A model generated the notes under the pieces. The model was not told where the DNA came from and made no database searches. It saw nothing but the letters and a program-made list of their open reading frames with translations. Source: Gaiellasilicea sp963745775 (GTDB taxonomy: Bacteria; Actinomycetota; Thermoleophilia; Gaiellales; Gaiellaceae). Taken from it: DNA of 64,000 nt. Each line of letters begins with the position of its first letter. Position 1 is the first letter of the stretch. The position numbers and the translations under genes were made by a program. This document shows positions 18,030 through 27,392 of this stretch, one piece after another. The stretch lies in NCBI GenBank assembly GCA_963745775.1, contig CAVUYY010000008.1:186001-250000 (forward strand), written 5' to 3'.

Positions 18030-18632
18030 CTACGCAGTCTTGCCGACGGCGACGCTGTGGAGCCGCTCGCGGATCTCCGCGGTCGACTCGCCCAGGTCGT
18101 CGAGGCGCGGCAGCGCGGCGATGCTCTCGAGGCCGAAGACGCGCTCGAAGAGCGGCGTCGTCTTGTAGCGGATCGCGCCGCCGGCGCCGTCGTCTCGTCC
18201 GGCCTCCGCGATCAGGCCGCGCTCCAGCAGTCCTGCCACCGCCGAGTCGGCGGCGACGCCGCGCAGTCGGGCGATCTCCGGGCGACTGCAAGGGCCGAGG
18301 TAGCCGACGATTGCGAGCGTCTCCAGCGCCGCCTGCGAGAGGCCCCGCTCGACGGGCCGCTCGAACAGCCGTCCGCAGGCCGCCGCCGCCTCACGCGAGG
18401 CGCGGAAGGCGTAGCCGCCGGCCACGTGCTCCAGCACGATCCCGCTTCGGCCCTCCCGGTACCGGTCCGACAGCAGCCCGAGAGCGGTTTCGATCCGGAC
18501 CGGGTCGTCGTCGGCCGCCTGCGCGAGCTCGTCGACGGAGAGCGGCGCCGAGGCGACGACGAGGAGCGCCTCGACGGTGCGCGCGAGCTGGTCGACCGGA
18601 TTGGCGGTGATCAGGCGGAGCGGACGGTCCAT
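18030..18632 (-). CDS. scpB: segregation and condensation protein B
   Basis: The kleisin-associated winged-helix subunit of the SMC-ScpAB complex, which organises the chromosome. The 200-residue protein has two winged-helix modules. The segment RGLSQAALETLAIVGYLGPC matches the family signature, followed by RPEIARLRGVAADSAVAGLL and RYKTTPLFERVFGLES. AAGGAA lies 8 bp upstream of the ATG. Its start overlaps the scpA 3' end by 22 bp, so the two are translationally coupled, as is usual. It is intact. Confidence 0.92.
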   Translation of the reverse strand: MDRPLRLITANPVDQLARTVEALLVVASAPLSVDELAQAADDDPVRIETALGLLSDRYREGRSGIVLEHVAGGYAFRASREAAAACGRLFERPVERGLSQAALETLAIVGYLGPCSRPEIARLRGVAADSAVAGLLERGLIAEAGRDDGAGGAIRYKTTPLFERVFGLESIAALPRLDDLGESTAEIRERLHSVAVGKTA

Positions 18633-19366
18633 GCGGAGTTCCTTTCTGGATCGGAGCGAGAAACCCTTATCGGGCTGAATGGTGCGGCCTGCTCGAGCGC
18701 CACCTCCCCGGTCTTGCGCAGCTCGAGCAGCGCGAGGAAGGCGACCGCCTGCTCGACCCGGTTCAGGCCGGCGACCTCGGTGTCGAAGTCGAAGCGGCGG
18801 CGCCGGCCGAGCACGGCGCGGAAGCGCTCGAGGAACTGCGCGACGGGCGGGAAGCGCAGCCCCATGTGCGCGAGCGAGACGGGCGGCGCCGGCTCGGAGA
18901 GGATGCGCAAGGCGGCGGCGAGCTGCTCGGGATCCTGGGGCGCCAGAACCCGTTCCGGCCGGGGCGCGAGCGGCGCGGGCCCGACGCGGAAGTAGCGCTC
19001 GCGCTCGCCGGCCAGGCGCTCGGCGAGCCAGGCGGCCGCCTCCTTCATCCGCCGGTACTCGGCGAGCCGCCGCGCCAGCTCCTCGGCCGCCTCCTCCGGC
19101 TCGAGCTCGGAGAGCTCCGCGTCCTCGTCCGGGAAGAGCGCCCGCGCCTTCAGCTCGAGCAGCGAGGCGATCAGGACGAGGAACTCCCCGCACGCCTCGA
19201 GATCGAGCTCGTCGCGCTCGGCCAGCCTCTCGACGAAGGCGATCACGATCGCGGCCACGTCGATCTCGGCCGGCTCGAGCTCCTCCTTCAGGACGAGCGT
19301 CAGGAGCAGGTCGAACGGTCCTTCGAAGGCGTCGAGATCGAGCGGGAGGTCGAAGGTGGCCGCCAC
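18611..19366 (-). CDS. scpA: segregation and condensation protein A
   Basis: The kleisin subunit that bridges the SMC heads. The N-terminal block FEGPFDLLLTLVLKEELEP is diagnostic and is followed by FLVLIASLLELKARALFP. A long acidic helical stretch and the C-terminal winged-helix segment (VEQAVAFLALLELRKTGEV) complete the kleisin layout. The GTG at 19366 is chosen because homologues start just before the FDLPLD segment; the frame is open upstream into lgt without family similarity. It is about 251 residues and overlaps scpB. Confidence 0.9.
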   Translation of the reverse strand: MAATFDLPLDLDAFEGPFDLLLTLVLKEELEPAEIDVAAIVIAFVERLAERDELDLEACGEFLVLIASLLELKARALFPDEDAELSELEPEEAAEELARRLAEYRRMKEAAAWLAERLAGERERYFRVGPAPLAPRPERVLAPQDPEQLAAALRILSEPAPPVSLAHMGLRFPPVAQFLERFRAVLGRRRRFDFDTEVAGLNRVEQAVAFLALLELRKTGEVALEQAAPFSPIRVSRSDPERNSAWTVRSA

Positions 19367-19376
19367 GCGGCTCAAG

Positions 19377-20285
19377 CTAGCGACGCGATCGGACGCGGCC
19401 GCGCGGGATCGCCATGGTGGGCGGCGGCTCCTGCTTGCGCTCCCGAGACCGGCGCGGGAGGCGGCCGCCGCGGAAGAACTGCCACCAGACGAAGAAGGCG
19501 ACGGCGGCAACGAAGACCACGAGGGAGACCCACGCGTTCAAGCGCAGACCGAGGAGCTCTTTCGACGGATCGACGCGAAGCTGCTCGAGGAAGAAGCGGA
19601 AGCCGGAGTAGAGCGCCACGTAGAGCGCGAAGAGCGCCGGCGGCTTGAAGCGGTAGAAGCGGTCGAGGATCAGCAGGAGCGCGGCGGCGGCGAGGTTCCA
19701 GAGCCCCTCGTACAGGAAGGTCGGATGGAACGTGCTCTCGAGCAGGTACTCGTCCGGCCGGCGGGCGGGGTCTATCTCGAGACCCCAGGCGGCATCGGTC
19801 GGCTTGCCGAAGAGCTCCTGGTTCCACCAGTTGCCGACCCTCCCGATCGCCTGCGCGACGAGCAGGCCCGGCGCGGCGGCGTCCATGAGCGCGAAGACGC
19901 TCGCGCCCGACCGCTTGGCGACGATCGCGCCGGCCGCGACGCCCCCGGCGATCCCGCCCCAGATCCCGAGGCCGCCCTCCCAGACGGCGAGCGGGCCCCA
20001 CCACTCGTCCGGCAACGCGTCCCAGCTCGTGACGACGTGGTAGAGCCGGGCGCCGACGATCCCGAAGCCGACGCCCCAGACCGCGACGCGGAAGATCAGG
20101 TCCCAGTCGCCGCCTCGCGCAGTCCAGCGCAGCCCGGTGATCGCGACGCACGCGGCGATGCCCGCGAGCAGCATCAGTCCGTACATGTGGATCGTCAGCG
20201 GGCCGAGGTCGACGGTGCCCGAGGAGGGCGACGGGATCGAGGCGAGCTGCATCGAGCCGAGCAGGGTCGAGGCGAAGGGGAGCAC
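19377..20285 (-). CDS. lgt: prolipoprotein diacylglyceryl transferase
   Basis: Attaches diacylglycerol from phosphatidylglycerol to the lipobox cysteine of prolipoproteins at the membrane. The 302-residue protein has about seven hydrophobic segments and the signature GRVGNWWNQELFG (residues about 147-159), plus GARLYHV, which contains the conserved His region, and YSGFRFFLEQLR. The C-terminus is basic and proline-rich. An ATG 12 residues further in (MQLASIPSP) is also possible. It lies 10 bp upstream of scpA in the same direction. The DUF3352 lipoprotein in this window would be a substrate. Confidence 0.94.
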   Translation of the reverse strand: MLPFASTLLGSMQLASIPSPSSGTVDLGPLTIHMYGLMLLAGIAACVAITGLRWTARGGDWDLIFRVAVWGVGFGIVGARLYHVVTSWDALPDEWWGPLAVWEGGLGIWGGIAGGVAAGAIVAKRSGASVFALMDAAAPGLLVAQAIGRVGNWWNQELFGKPTDAAWGLEIDPARRPDEYLLESTFHPTFLYEGLWNLAAAALLLILDRFYRFKPPALFALYVALYSGFRFFLEQLRVDPSKELLGLRLNAWVSLVVFVAAVAFFVWWQFFRGGRLPRRSRERKQEPPPTMAIPRGRVRSRR

Positions 20286-20333
20286 CGGGAGGGATTCTGC
20301 CCGCGCGCCCGGACGCGCTGTCCGAAGACGCGC

Positions 20334-20534
20334 CTAGAGGAGAATCTGGAGCGCTAGATCCGGAGCGCAGCCGGCGCGCAGCAGGTCGATCGCGCGGTGG
20401 AGGTCGATATCCATCCGCCCGGCGAGGAGGACTGCCGCGGACGGCTCGAAACCGGCCCGCTCGAGCTCCTCCGCGCGCCACCGCTCGATCCGCTGCTGCT
20501 CCGATTCTGGGGCTTGTAGCTCTGCCGCAGCCAT
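20334..20534 (-). CDS. small conserved hypothetical protein (66 aa)
   Basis: The reading frame is open from 20579, but GGAGG lies 10 bp upstream of the ATG at 20534, which gives a 66-residue product beginning MAAAELQAPESEQQ. It has a charged helical start (ERWRAEELERAG) and a pattern resembling other small thermoleophilial proteins: AVLLAGRMDIDLHRAIDLLR then GCAPDLALQIL. No domain, signal or membrane segment is seen. The HRAxDLLRxGC arrangement suggests a compact helical fold. Function is unknown. It sits 48 bp upstream of lgt in the same direction. Confidence 0.6.
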   Translation of the reverse strand: MAAAELQAPESEQQRIERWRAEELERAGFEPSAAVLLAGRMDIDLHRAIDLLRAGCAPDLALQILL

Positions 20535-20649
20535 TTCAGTGAGTCCTCCACATCGCTTTGTCTTTCGTTCTTCGTCCATTGAAACGATGCGGTTGTCCCC
20601 TTTTGTGGTGATTCGGATGAAGCTTCCGTAAAAGATTTGCGCAGCCAGG

Positions 20650-20679
20650 CGAAAGCCCGCCTCGGAGGGCGGGCGTTCG
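20650..20679 (-). terminator. hairpin downstream of the YtkA-like gene
   Basis: The arms GCCCGCC and GGCGGGC flank a 6-base loop and are extended by CGAA/TTCG after one mismatch. It begins 16 bp past the stop of the minus-strand secreted-protein gene and reads GGCGGGCTTTCG on that strand. A full T-tract is missing, so it is an intrinsic-type terminator only by position and stem strength. Confidence 0.5.
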
Positions 20680-20694
20680 CACGTGTAGCCGGCT

Positions 20695-21209
20695 CTACCG
20701 ACCCGCTGCGGCGGGCTCGGGCGCCGTGCGGGGGCGCCGGAGCAGCAGGATGGCGATGCCGATCAGCAGCACGGCAACGGCGACAACGCCGACGGGCAGC
20801 GTCGGGAAGGACGAGCCCGAGCCGGCGGCGCCGATCTCGACGTGCTTGAACGTGTGCAGCTGGGCGTTGCCGTACTCGGTGAAGCCGTCGTAGACCTCGT
20901 ACGACCAGGTTCCGGCGGCCGGGAAGCGGACGACGGCCGGTAGACGCCGGGCTTGCCGGTCGGCTTGGCGGCAAAGCGGCCGGCGATCGCGCCTGTCTCG
21001 AGGTTGCGGACCGTGATCGAGGGCTGAACGCCGGTGAGAGGCGTCTCCCCGTGCTGGAGCACAGTGACGTCGACCGGCCAGTCCTGACCCGCCTCGAGAC
21101 CGCTCGGCGGCAGGGAGCTGAGCCCCACGGTGGCCCAGCCGCCGGCGCCTGCCGAGGGCACGAAGGCGGCAACAAGCCCCATCGTGAGTACGAGCACGAG
21201 CTTCTTCAT
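20695..21209 (-). CDS. secreted YtkA/FixH-like domain protein with C-terminal membrane anchor (one frameshift)
   Basis: The protein begins with a signal peptide (MKKLVLVLTMGLVAAFVPSA). One beta-sandwich-like domain follows, with WATVGLSSLPPSGLEAGQ, VTVLQHGETPL and a VYDGF motif, and the protein ends in a transmembrane helix (VGVVAVAVLLIGIAILLL) and a short basic tail. GGAGG lies 6 bp upstream of the ATG. A base is missing near 20939, where the correct frame switches from KPGVYR to AVVRFPAAGTWSYEVYDGF. It closely parallels the next gene, and the two are a tandem duplication. YtkA-like domains occur in envelope and copper-related proteins, but no metal-binding cluster is visible, so no function is assigned. 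Confidence 0.72.
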
Positions 21210-21226
21210 CGAGATCCTCCGGTTGC

Positions 21227-21634
21227 TCATGGTTCGACCTGGGCCGGGGCGATCGTGACGGCCCTGAACGTGTGGACGCTGGCGCAGTGCGGCACGAACC
21301 CGTCGTAGACCGAGAAGCTCCAGCGGCCCGCGGACGGGAAGACGACCCGAGCCCGATAGGAACCGACCGTCGCGGTCGCGCGCGCCGCGAACGCCGTCAC
21401 TCGGCCCGTTCCCTTCCTGATCCTGAGCTCCGGCTCCGCGTCGGCGAGCGGCGTCCGGCCGTGCTGGAGCACCCGGACGGTCACGAGCCACGGCTGCCCG
21501 GCTCGGTGACCTGGCTTCGGCAGCGAGCTCAGACCGACCGTGGCCCAGCAACCGGTGGCGGCGGAATCCGCGGACGGCGTGGACTGGGTCGCGAGCAGGG
21601 CGGTCGCCGCGACGAGCACGACAAGTCGTTTCAT
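21227..21634 (-). CDS. secreted YtkA/FixH-like domain protein
   Basis: A 135-residue protein with a signal peptide (MKRLVVLVAATALLATQS) and the same single domain as its neighbour: CWATVGLSSLPKPGHRAGQ, VRVLQHGRTPL, FPSAGRWSFSVYDGF and VHTFRAVTI. Unlike the neighbour it has no C-terminal membrane helix and ends in QVEP. GGAGG lies 5 bp upstream of the ATG. Its TGA overlaps an in-frame ATG of the downstream copy, although that copy's better ribosome site is at 21209. The ECF sigma gene lies upstream on the same strand, so joint control is possible. Confidence 0.75.
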   Translation of the reverse strand: MKRLVVLVAATALLATQSTPSADSAATGCWATVGLSSLPKPGHRAGQPWLVTVRVLQHGRTPLADAEPELRIRKGTGRVTAFAARATATVGSYRARVVFPSAGRWSFSVYDGFVPHCASVHTFRAVTIAPAQVEP

Positions 21635-21704
21635 GCTGGCCTCCAATCGTGTGTCTGCGTCGATTACACCGCCGCGGCGGGATCGGTTCCACGATCGGAC
21701 CGAG

Positions 21705-22437
21705 CTACTCGACGGCGCGGGCGAGCTCGAGCGCCTTGTCGCGGTCGACATCCGCCTCGAGCCGGAAGAGGACGTCTCCGCGGTTCCAGAGGAGCGTCGT
21801 CCCGGCGAGATAGGCGCGGTCCTGCTGGATCACGCCGTTCGGGTCGCGGTACATGACGAAGTGCGGCTCGCCCGAAACGAAGAGCCCGCGCTCCCCGGCG
21901 ACCTCGACCTCCTCGATCGAGGTTCCCAGAGCGCCCACCTTCTTGACGAAGCCGTCCCAGACGCTGCCGCGGACCTGCGAGAGCAGGAGTCGTGGCCGCT
22001 CGATCGAGCCGTAGACGAACGTCACGAGCCCGTCTCCGCGCAGATAGACGGTGTCCGGCTCGCCCAGGCCGGCCAACTCGAAGCCGGCCTGGCGCCTGGC
22101 TGTGGCGAGCGGGACGCGGACGCCGAGGAGGTCGGCGCGCTCGATCGGCTCGACCTGCGGGAAGCTGCTCGACGCGGGTCACGGACGCGCCGCGGATGTC
22201 GAAGAGCTCGAGGAAGGCGCTGCGGGCGCCGGGCGAGAAGGCGAGCACGCCGAGCGCGGCGACGAGAACGACCGCCAGCGCCACGGCGAGGGGGCGGAGC
22301 GAGCGCCGTCTCGGATGGGCCTGCCGCCTCGGATGCGCTTGCGCGACGGCGCGCTCGACCGCGTCTGAGAGCCGCGGCGTCGGCGGGAAGTCGATCTCCT
22401 CACGGAGGCCGGCGAGACGGAGCTCGAGCTCGGTCAC
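21705..22437 (-). CDS. sigma-factor-associated membrane protein, probable anti-sigma (one frameshift)
   Basis: A single-pass membrane protein whose GTG start overlaps the ECF sigma stop as GTGA, the usual arrangement for an anti-sigma factor. The N-terminal part (about 60 residues, basic and histidine-containing) is cytoplasmic. The helix LAVALAVVLVAALGVLAF follows, then an external domain resembling DUF4367 sensors (GEPDTVYLRGDGLVTFVYG, RGLFVSGEPHFVMYRD). No HxxxCxxC zinc motif is seen. The frame changes at the GGG run 22159-22161; removing one base joins the two halves. The anti-sigma role is inferred from gene order and topology. Confidence 0.7.
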
Positions 22438-22991
22438 CGTTCGCCTCCGAGCTGCGCCCGCAGTCGGTCGAGCGCGCGGGAGGTGCGCGACTTGACGGTT
22501 CCTCTGCGGAGCGAGAGCACCTCTGCGGTCTCCGCTTCGCTCAGGTCGAGGAGGTAGCGGCACGAGAGGACGAGCCGATCGTCCTCGCCGAGCGACTCGA
22601 GCGCAGCCAGGAGCTCGGCGCGTTCCTCCGTCGCGAGGAGCCTTCCCTCGGGCGACGGAGCCGCGCCGCCCGAGGAAAGATCGTGTGCGGCTCGGAGCGC
22701 GAGCGCCTCACGGCGGCCGCCGCTCCGCCGTCGGTTCCGAGCCTCGTTGGCGACGATCGCGAGCAGCCAGGGCCGGAGCGGCGCGCCGCGCCGGAACCGC
22801 GGGAGCGCGTAGAACGCCTTCACGAGGGCGGCCTGGGCGGCGTCCTCGGCATCGGCTGCGTTGCGGGTGATCAGGTAGGCGGTGCGGAAGGCGATCTCCT
22901 CCTCGTCGCGGACGAGCGCGCCGAAGGCTGCGCCGTCGCCGCGACGCGCCCGTTCGACGAGCTCCTCCTCCGTCGGTGGTCGGCTCACCAC
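22434..22991 (-). CDS. ECF-family RNA polymerase sigma factor
   Basis: A 185-residue extracytoplasmic-function sigma factor. Region 2 (about residues 20-90) contains AFRTAYLITRNAADAEDAAQ and AFYALPRFRRGAPLRPWLLA. Region 4 (about 125-180) contains LEDDR-type helices and a helix-turn-helix LSEAETAEVLSLRRGTVKSR. The start is GTG; a second GTG follows directly. It is translationally coupled to the membrane protein downstream, and secreted YtkA-like genes follow, which are candidate targets. Complete and unbroken. Confidence 0.9.
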   Translation of the reverse strand: MVSRPPTEEELVERARRGDGAAFGALVRDEEEIAFRTAYLITRNAADAEDAAQAALVKAFYALPRFRRGAPLRPWLLAIVANEARNRRRSGGRREALALRAAHDLSSGGAAPSPEGRLLATEERAELLAALESLGEDDRLVLSCRYLLDLSEAETAEVLSLRRGTVKSRTSRALDRLRAQLGGER

Positions 22992-23028
22992 TCGATCCTC
23001 CTACACCCCGGCGGGTAGATTCGGTTCC

Positions 23029-23451
23029 GTGGCACGGGCGGTCGGAATCAACCACGTCGCGCTCGAGGTCGGCTCGATCGACGAGGCGCTCGCGTTCTAC
23101 GGCTCGCTGTTCGAGCTCGAGCTGCGCGGGCGGATGGCGGGCGCCGCGTTCGTCGACCTGGGCGACCAGTTCCTCGCGCTGATGGAGGGCGGCTCGACGC
23201 CGCCGACGCCACCCGCCACCTCGGGCTCGTCGTCGACGACCGCGACGCCGTGCTCGCGGCGGCGCGCGCCGCCGGAGCCAAGGTCTTCGGCGGCAACTCG
23301 TTCCTCGACCCGTGGGGCAACCAGATCCAGGTCGTCGCCTACGCGGACGTCCAGTTCACGAAGACGCCGCGAGATCCTGCGCGGGATGGGGCTCGAGCTC
23401 GAGAAGTCGGAGCGGGCGCTCGCGGAGCTTCGCGAGAAGGGGCTCGGCTAG
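23029..23451 (+). CDS. VOC (glyoxalase/bleomycin-resistance) family protein (frameshifted)
   Basis: A small metal-binding fold protein. It starts at GTG with RAVGINHVALEVGSIDEALA, which carries the first metal ligand His, and continues through FVDLGDQFLALMEGG. After frame changes near 23200 and 23370, the sequences GLVVDDRDAVLAAARAAG and DPWGNQIQVVAYADVQF and the C-terminal helix (LEKSERALAELREKGLG) are recovered. The stop shares CTAG with the facing VOC gene. The substrate is unknown. Confidence 0.72.
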   Translation: MARAVGINHVALEVGSIDEALAFYGSLFELELRGRMAGAAFVDLGDQFLALMEGGSTPPTPPATSGSSSTTATPCSRRRAPPEPRSSAATRSSTRGATRSRSSPTRTSSSRRRREILRGMGLELEKSERALAELREKGLG

Positions 23452-23801
23452 GCGTACGAGATGAACTCGAGCAGCGATCCGTCCGGATCGCGGAAGTAGA
23501 CGCTCGAGCCCTCGCCGCGGGCGCCGGCGCGCGGCACCGGGCCTTCCTCGATCTCGACGCCGCGCTCGCGCAGGTGCTCGACCGCGCCGTCGATCGGCCC
23601 GTCCCAGACGAAACACAGATCGCTTCCGCCGGGCCTCACAGGCACGCGTGCCACGGGAAATGGCCGACCGCCCGGCCCGTGCACGTTCAACTGCTGCTCA
23701 CCGAAGCGGTAGACCCAGCCATTCCCGCGCTCGACGAGCTCGGCGCCCACCACGTCGCGATAGAACGCGTTCGAGCGCTCCCAGTCGGAGACGGCGATCA
23801 C
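23448..23801 (-). CDS. VOC family protein (start uncertain)
   Basis: A 117-residue VOC protein as given: IAVSDWERSNAFYRDVVGAE, EQQLNVHGPG and SVYFRDPDGSLLEFI. The last contains the metal-binding Glu. Family members begin about six residues earlier with xLDHCVIAVSDW, where His is the first metal ligand. The matching codons (VTLDHC) are present at 23804-23819, but no ATG, GTG or TTG precedes them; the position holds GTC. Either a base is wrong or the gene truly starts at the inner GTG and loses a ligand. It lies 3 bp past the dnaE stop and probably shares its transcript. Confidence 0.72.
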   Translation of the reverse strand: MIAVSDWERSNAFYRDVVGAELVERGNGWVYRFGEQQLNVHGPGGRPFPVARVPVRPGGSDLCFVWDGPIDGAVEHLRERGVEIEEGPVPRAGARGEGSSVYFRDPDGSLLEFISYA

Positions 23802-23821
23802 GCAGTGGTCGAGCGTGACGC

Positions 23822-26800
23822 CTACAGGATCGCCTCGGCGCCGAGCAGGTGGCGCGCCTCGGCGAGGAAGTCGGGGTCGATCTTGACCCGGTGGTTCGGG
23901 CCGAACGCGAGAGTCGTGTGGCCGAAGGAGCCCTCGACCGAGACGTAGACCGGCGACTCGCCCGGGAACTCCTTCACGAGCAGCGCGAGCTCGCGGACGA
24001 GTCCCGCCCTCGCCTCGCGCGCGTCGAGCTTGAAGCGGATCTCCTTCCGCTCGGGCACCCCCTCGAAGGCGCTGAGCTCGAGCGCGATCAGCTTCGTCTC
24101 ACCCTGCTGCTTGTGGTCGATCCGGCCCTTGACGACGAGGATCCTGTCGGCGACGCAGAGGTCGCGTGCCGCGGCGTAGGTGGAGTTGAAGACCACGATC
24201 TCGCCGCCGCCGGTCGGGTCGTCGAGCGCGAGGAAGACCATCGGCTCGCCCTTCTTCGTCGTCAGCTCCTTGACCGAGCTGACGATCCCGCCCACCGTGA
24301 CGACCTCGCCGTCGCGCCGCCGCTCGAGGTCGGCCAGCGGGCAGTCCGTCTTGCGGCGGAGCTGGTCGCGGACCGCGTGCAGCGGATGCTCGGACACGTA
24401 GAGGCCGAGCGTCTCCTTCTCGAGCTTCAGGAGCTCGGCCTTCTCGAACTCGCCGGCGGAGATCGACGGATGGTGGCGGACCGGGTCGGTCTCGACCTGG
24501 CCGAACCCGATCGCGTCGAAGATCGAGCCCTGGCCGGCGAGCCGGTCGGCTGCGTACTTCTGCCCCCAGGCGAGCGCCTGCTCGAGGCACGCGAGCATCC
24601 CGAGCCGCGAGGCGCCGGTCGAGTCGAGCGCACCGCACTTGACCAGGGCCTCGAGGGATCGCTTGTTCACGACCTGCGGGTCGACGCGTTCGGTGAAGTC
24701 CCAGATCGACTCGAAGCGCGCCGCCCTCCTCGCGCGCGCGAATGATCGCGCGCGCCGCCGTCTCCCCCACGCTCTTGACCGCGTTCAGGCCGAAGCGGAT
24801 CTTCCCCTCGACGACGGCGAAGTCGCTCTCGGACGAGTTGACGTCGGGGGGCAGCACCTCGATCCCGAGCTCGTGGCAGGCGTTCACGTAGAGCGGCACC
24901 CGGTCCTTCGTGGACATCACCGACGAGATCAGCGCCGCCATGTACTCGCACGGGTGGTTCGCCTTCAGCCAGGCGGTGCGGTAGGCGATCAGCGCGTAGC
25001 AGGCGGAATGCGCCTTGTTGAAGGAGTAGTCCTGCGAGCTCTCCATGTCCTTCCAGAGCTGGGTCGCGACCGAGAGCGAGACGTTGTTGGCGGCGCAGCC
25101 GGCCAGGAACTTGTCCTTCAGCGAGGCCATCAGCGCGTGGATCTTCTTCCCGATCGCGCGGCGGAGCGTCTCGGCCTCGGCGGGCTCGAAGCCGGCGAGC
25201 TCCTTCGCGATCCGCATGTACTGCTCCTGGTAGATGCAGATCCCGAACGAGTCGCTCGTGATCGGCTTCAGCCGCTCGTCGATGTAGGTGACCGCCTCGC
25301 GGCCGTTCTTCCGCGCGGCGTACGCCGGGATGTGGGCCATCGGACCGGGCCGGTAGAGCGCGACGAGCGCGATCAGGTCCTCGAACTGCGTCGGCTTGAC
25401 CGCCTTCAGCGCATCGCGCATCCCCGACGACTCGAACTGGAAGACGCCGTTCGACTCGGCCCGGGCGAGCATCGCGTAGGTCTTCTTGTCGTCGAGCGGA
25501 ATCGCCCCGATGTCCAGTCCGCCGCCGACGAGCGCCACGGCCTTGTCGATCACGTCGAGGTTTCGGAGCCCGAGGAAGTCGACCTTGAGGAGGCCGAGCG
25601 CCTCGACGTTCTTCATCGAGAACTGGGTCACGACCTCCTGGTCTGCGCCCTTCTGCTGGAGCGGGACGACCTCGATCAGCGGCCGCGCTCCGATCACGAC
25701 GCCGGCAGCGTGGATCGAGTCCTGCCGGACGAGCCCCTCGAGGGGCTTCGCGAGATCGACGATCTCCTTCGCGGCAGGATCGGAGTCGTACGCGGCCTTG
25801 AGCTCCGAGCCGGGCTTGAGGCAGTCGGCGAGCGTCTGGCCCGGCCCTTCCGGGATCAGCTTCGCGACCTTGTCGACGACGCCGTACGGGATCTCGAGCA
25901 CGCGGCCGGCGTCGCGGACGGCGGCGCGGGCGGCCATCGTCCCGAAGGTGATGATCTGCGCCACCCGGTCGCGCCCGTACTTCTCGGCGACGTAGTTGAT
26001 CACCCGCTCGCGGCCCTCGACCGCGAAGTCGATGTCCATGTCGGGCATGTCCTTGCGGGCCGGGTTGAGGAAGCGCTCGAAGAGGAGCCCGTAGCGGATC
26101 GGGTCGATGTCGGTGATCTCGAGGCTGTACGCGGCGAGCGAGCCGGCGGCCGAGCCGCGGCCGGGACCGACGCTGACCCCGTGCGTCTTCGCGAAGTGGA
26201 TGAAGTCCCAGACGATCAGGAAGTAGTCGGCGAACCCCATCTCGCGGATCGTCTTGAGCTCGAACTGGAGCCGCTCGCGCAGCTCGGCGGTCACCTTGCC
26301 GTAGCGCCGCTCGAGCCCCTGCTCGCAGAGCTGGACGAGATAGCCGAAGGCGTCGCCGCCGTCCGGGACGGGGTAGTGGGGCAGGTGGATCTTGCCGAGC
26401 TCGATCTCGACGTTGCAGCGCTCCGCGACCTCGAGCGTCCGCCGCATCGCGTCCTCGTGGCCGGGGAAGTCGAGCGCCATCTCCTCCGGGCTCTTGAAAT
26501 AGAACTCGTTCGTGTCGAATTTCCAGTGGTTCGGGTTCTTCAGCGAGTCCCCGGACTGGATGCAGAGGAGCGCCTCGTGCGAGTAGGCGTCGTCGGCGGT
26601 GAGGTAGTGGACGTCGCCCGTCGCGACGAGCGGGAGCCGTGCCTCGGCGGCGAGCTTGACGAGCTCCGGGTTGACGCGCTGCTGGACGTCGAGGCCGGCG
26701 TTCTGGAGCTCGACGTAGGTGTTCTCGCGGCCGAAGACCTGGGAGAGCCGGTCGAGGTCCGCGCGGGCGTCTGCCGGCCGGCTCTCCTCGAGCGCCTTGC

Positions 26801-27218
26801 AGACCCGTCCCGAGAGGCAGCCGGAGAGCGCGATCAGGCCGGGCGCGTAGGTCTCGAGCAGCTCCCAGTCGACGCGCGGCTTCGCGAAGTAGCCTTCGAG
26901 GTAGCCGAGCGAGGAGAGCTTGACGAGGTTCGCGTACCCCTCGTTCGTCTCGGCGAGGAGTGTCAGGTGCGCGTAGCCGCGGGTGCGCGAGCGGCGGTCG
27001 TCGGCGACGTAGACCTCGCAGCCGACGATCGGCTTCACGCCCTCGTGTTGCGCCGCCTTGAAGAGCTCGATCGTCCCCGCGAGGGAGCCATGATCGGTGA
27101 GCGTGACGGCCGGCATCTCGAGCTCCGCAGCGCGCTTCGCGAGAGCGGGGATCCGGCAGGCGCCGTCGAGGACCGAGTACTCGCTGTGGACGTGGAGGTG
27201 GACGAAGTCGGCGGGCAC
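23822..27218 (-). CDS. dnaE: DNA polymerase III alpha subunit (one frameshift)
   Basis: The replicative DNA polymerase, about 1130 residues. The N-terminal PHP domain starts FVHLHVHSEYSVLDGA and includes LTDHGSLAG. The palm domain has GPGRGSAAGSLAAY and the catalytic PDMDIDFA near residue 400. Family sequence continues through SQDYSFNKAHSACYALIAY. The tail has helix-hairpin-helix segments and an OB-fold (GGIVSSVKELTTKKGEP). A single frame change near 24725, after AIIRAREEGG, separates the last 300 residues, which resume as RFESIWDFTERVDPQ. It is DnaE1-like rather than the error-prone DnaE2 by its PHP domain and length, though that is a judgement. Confidence 0.93.
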
Positions 27219-27305
27219 GGGAGGGTCATTATCCCGACCGGACCTGACGACCCCCGGCGAGGCCGAGCAGCGATTCTCGCTCTTTGCGGACGCCGTTCTC
27301 GCGGG

Positions 27306-27366
27306 ACGCGGCTCGAACGGACATGACCCAGGGACAGACCCTCAGACGTGTCTCGAACGGACACGC
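27306..27366. repeat. dispersed intergenic repeat, copy A
   Basis: A stretch of about 60 bp with the core CCCAGGGACAGACCCTC, bracketed by GAACGGACA elements, lies between the dnaE start and the next gene. The reverse complement of 48530-48599 aligns to it over most of its length with roughly two-thirds of the bases identical and one indel. Both copies are intergenic and contain several GGACA/TGTCC half-sites in opposite directions. No coding or transposase feature is attached. Confidence 0.55.
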
Positions 27367-27392
27367 GGATTCGACGGATCGCCCGGCGGCCG

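Noticed and set aside
24639..27326. Open frame of about 895 codons on the plus strand opposite dnaE
   Set aside because: It mirrors the dnaE codon structure, has a biased Arg/Val/Glu/Asp composition with no motif, and is explained by very high GC in third positions.
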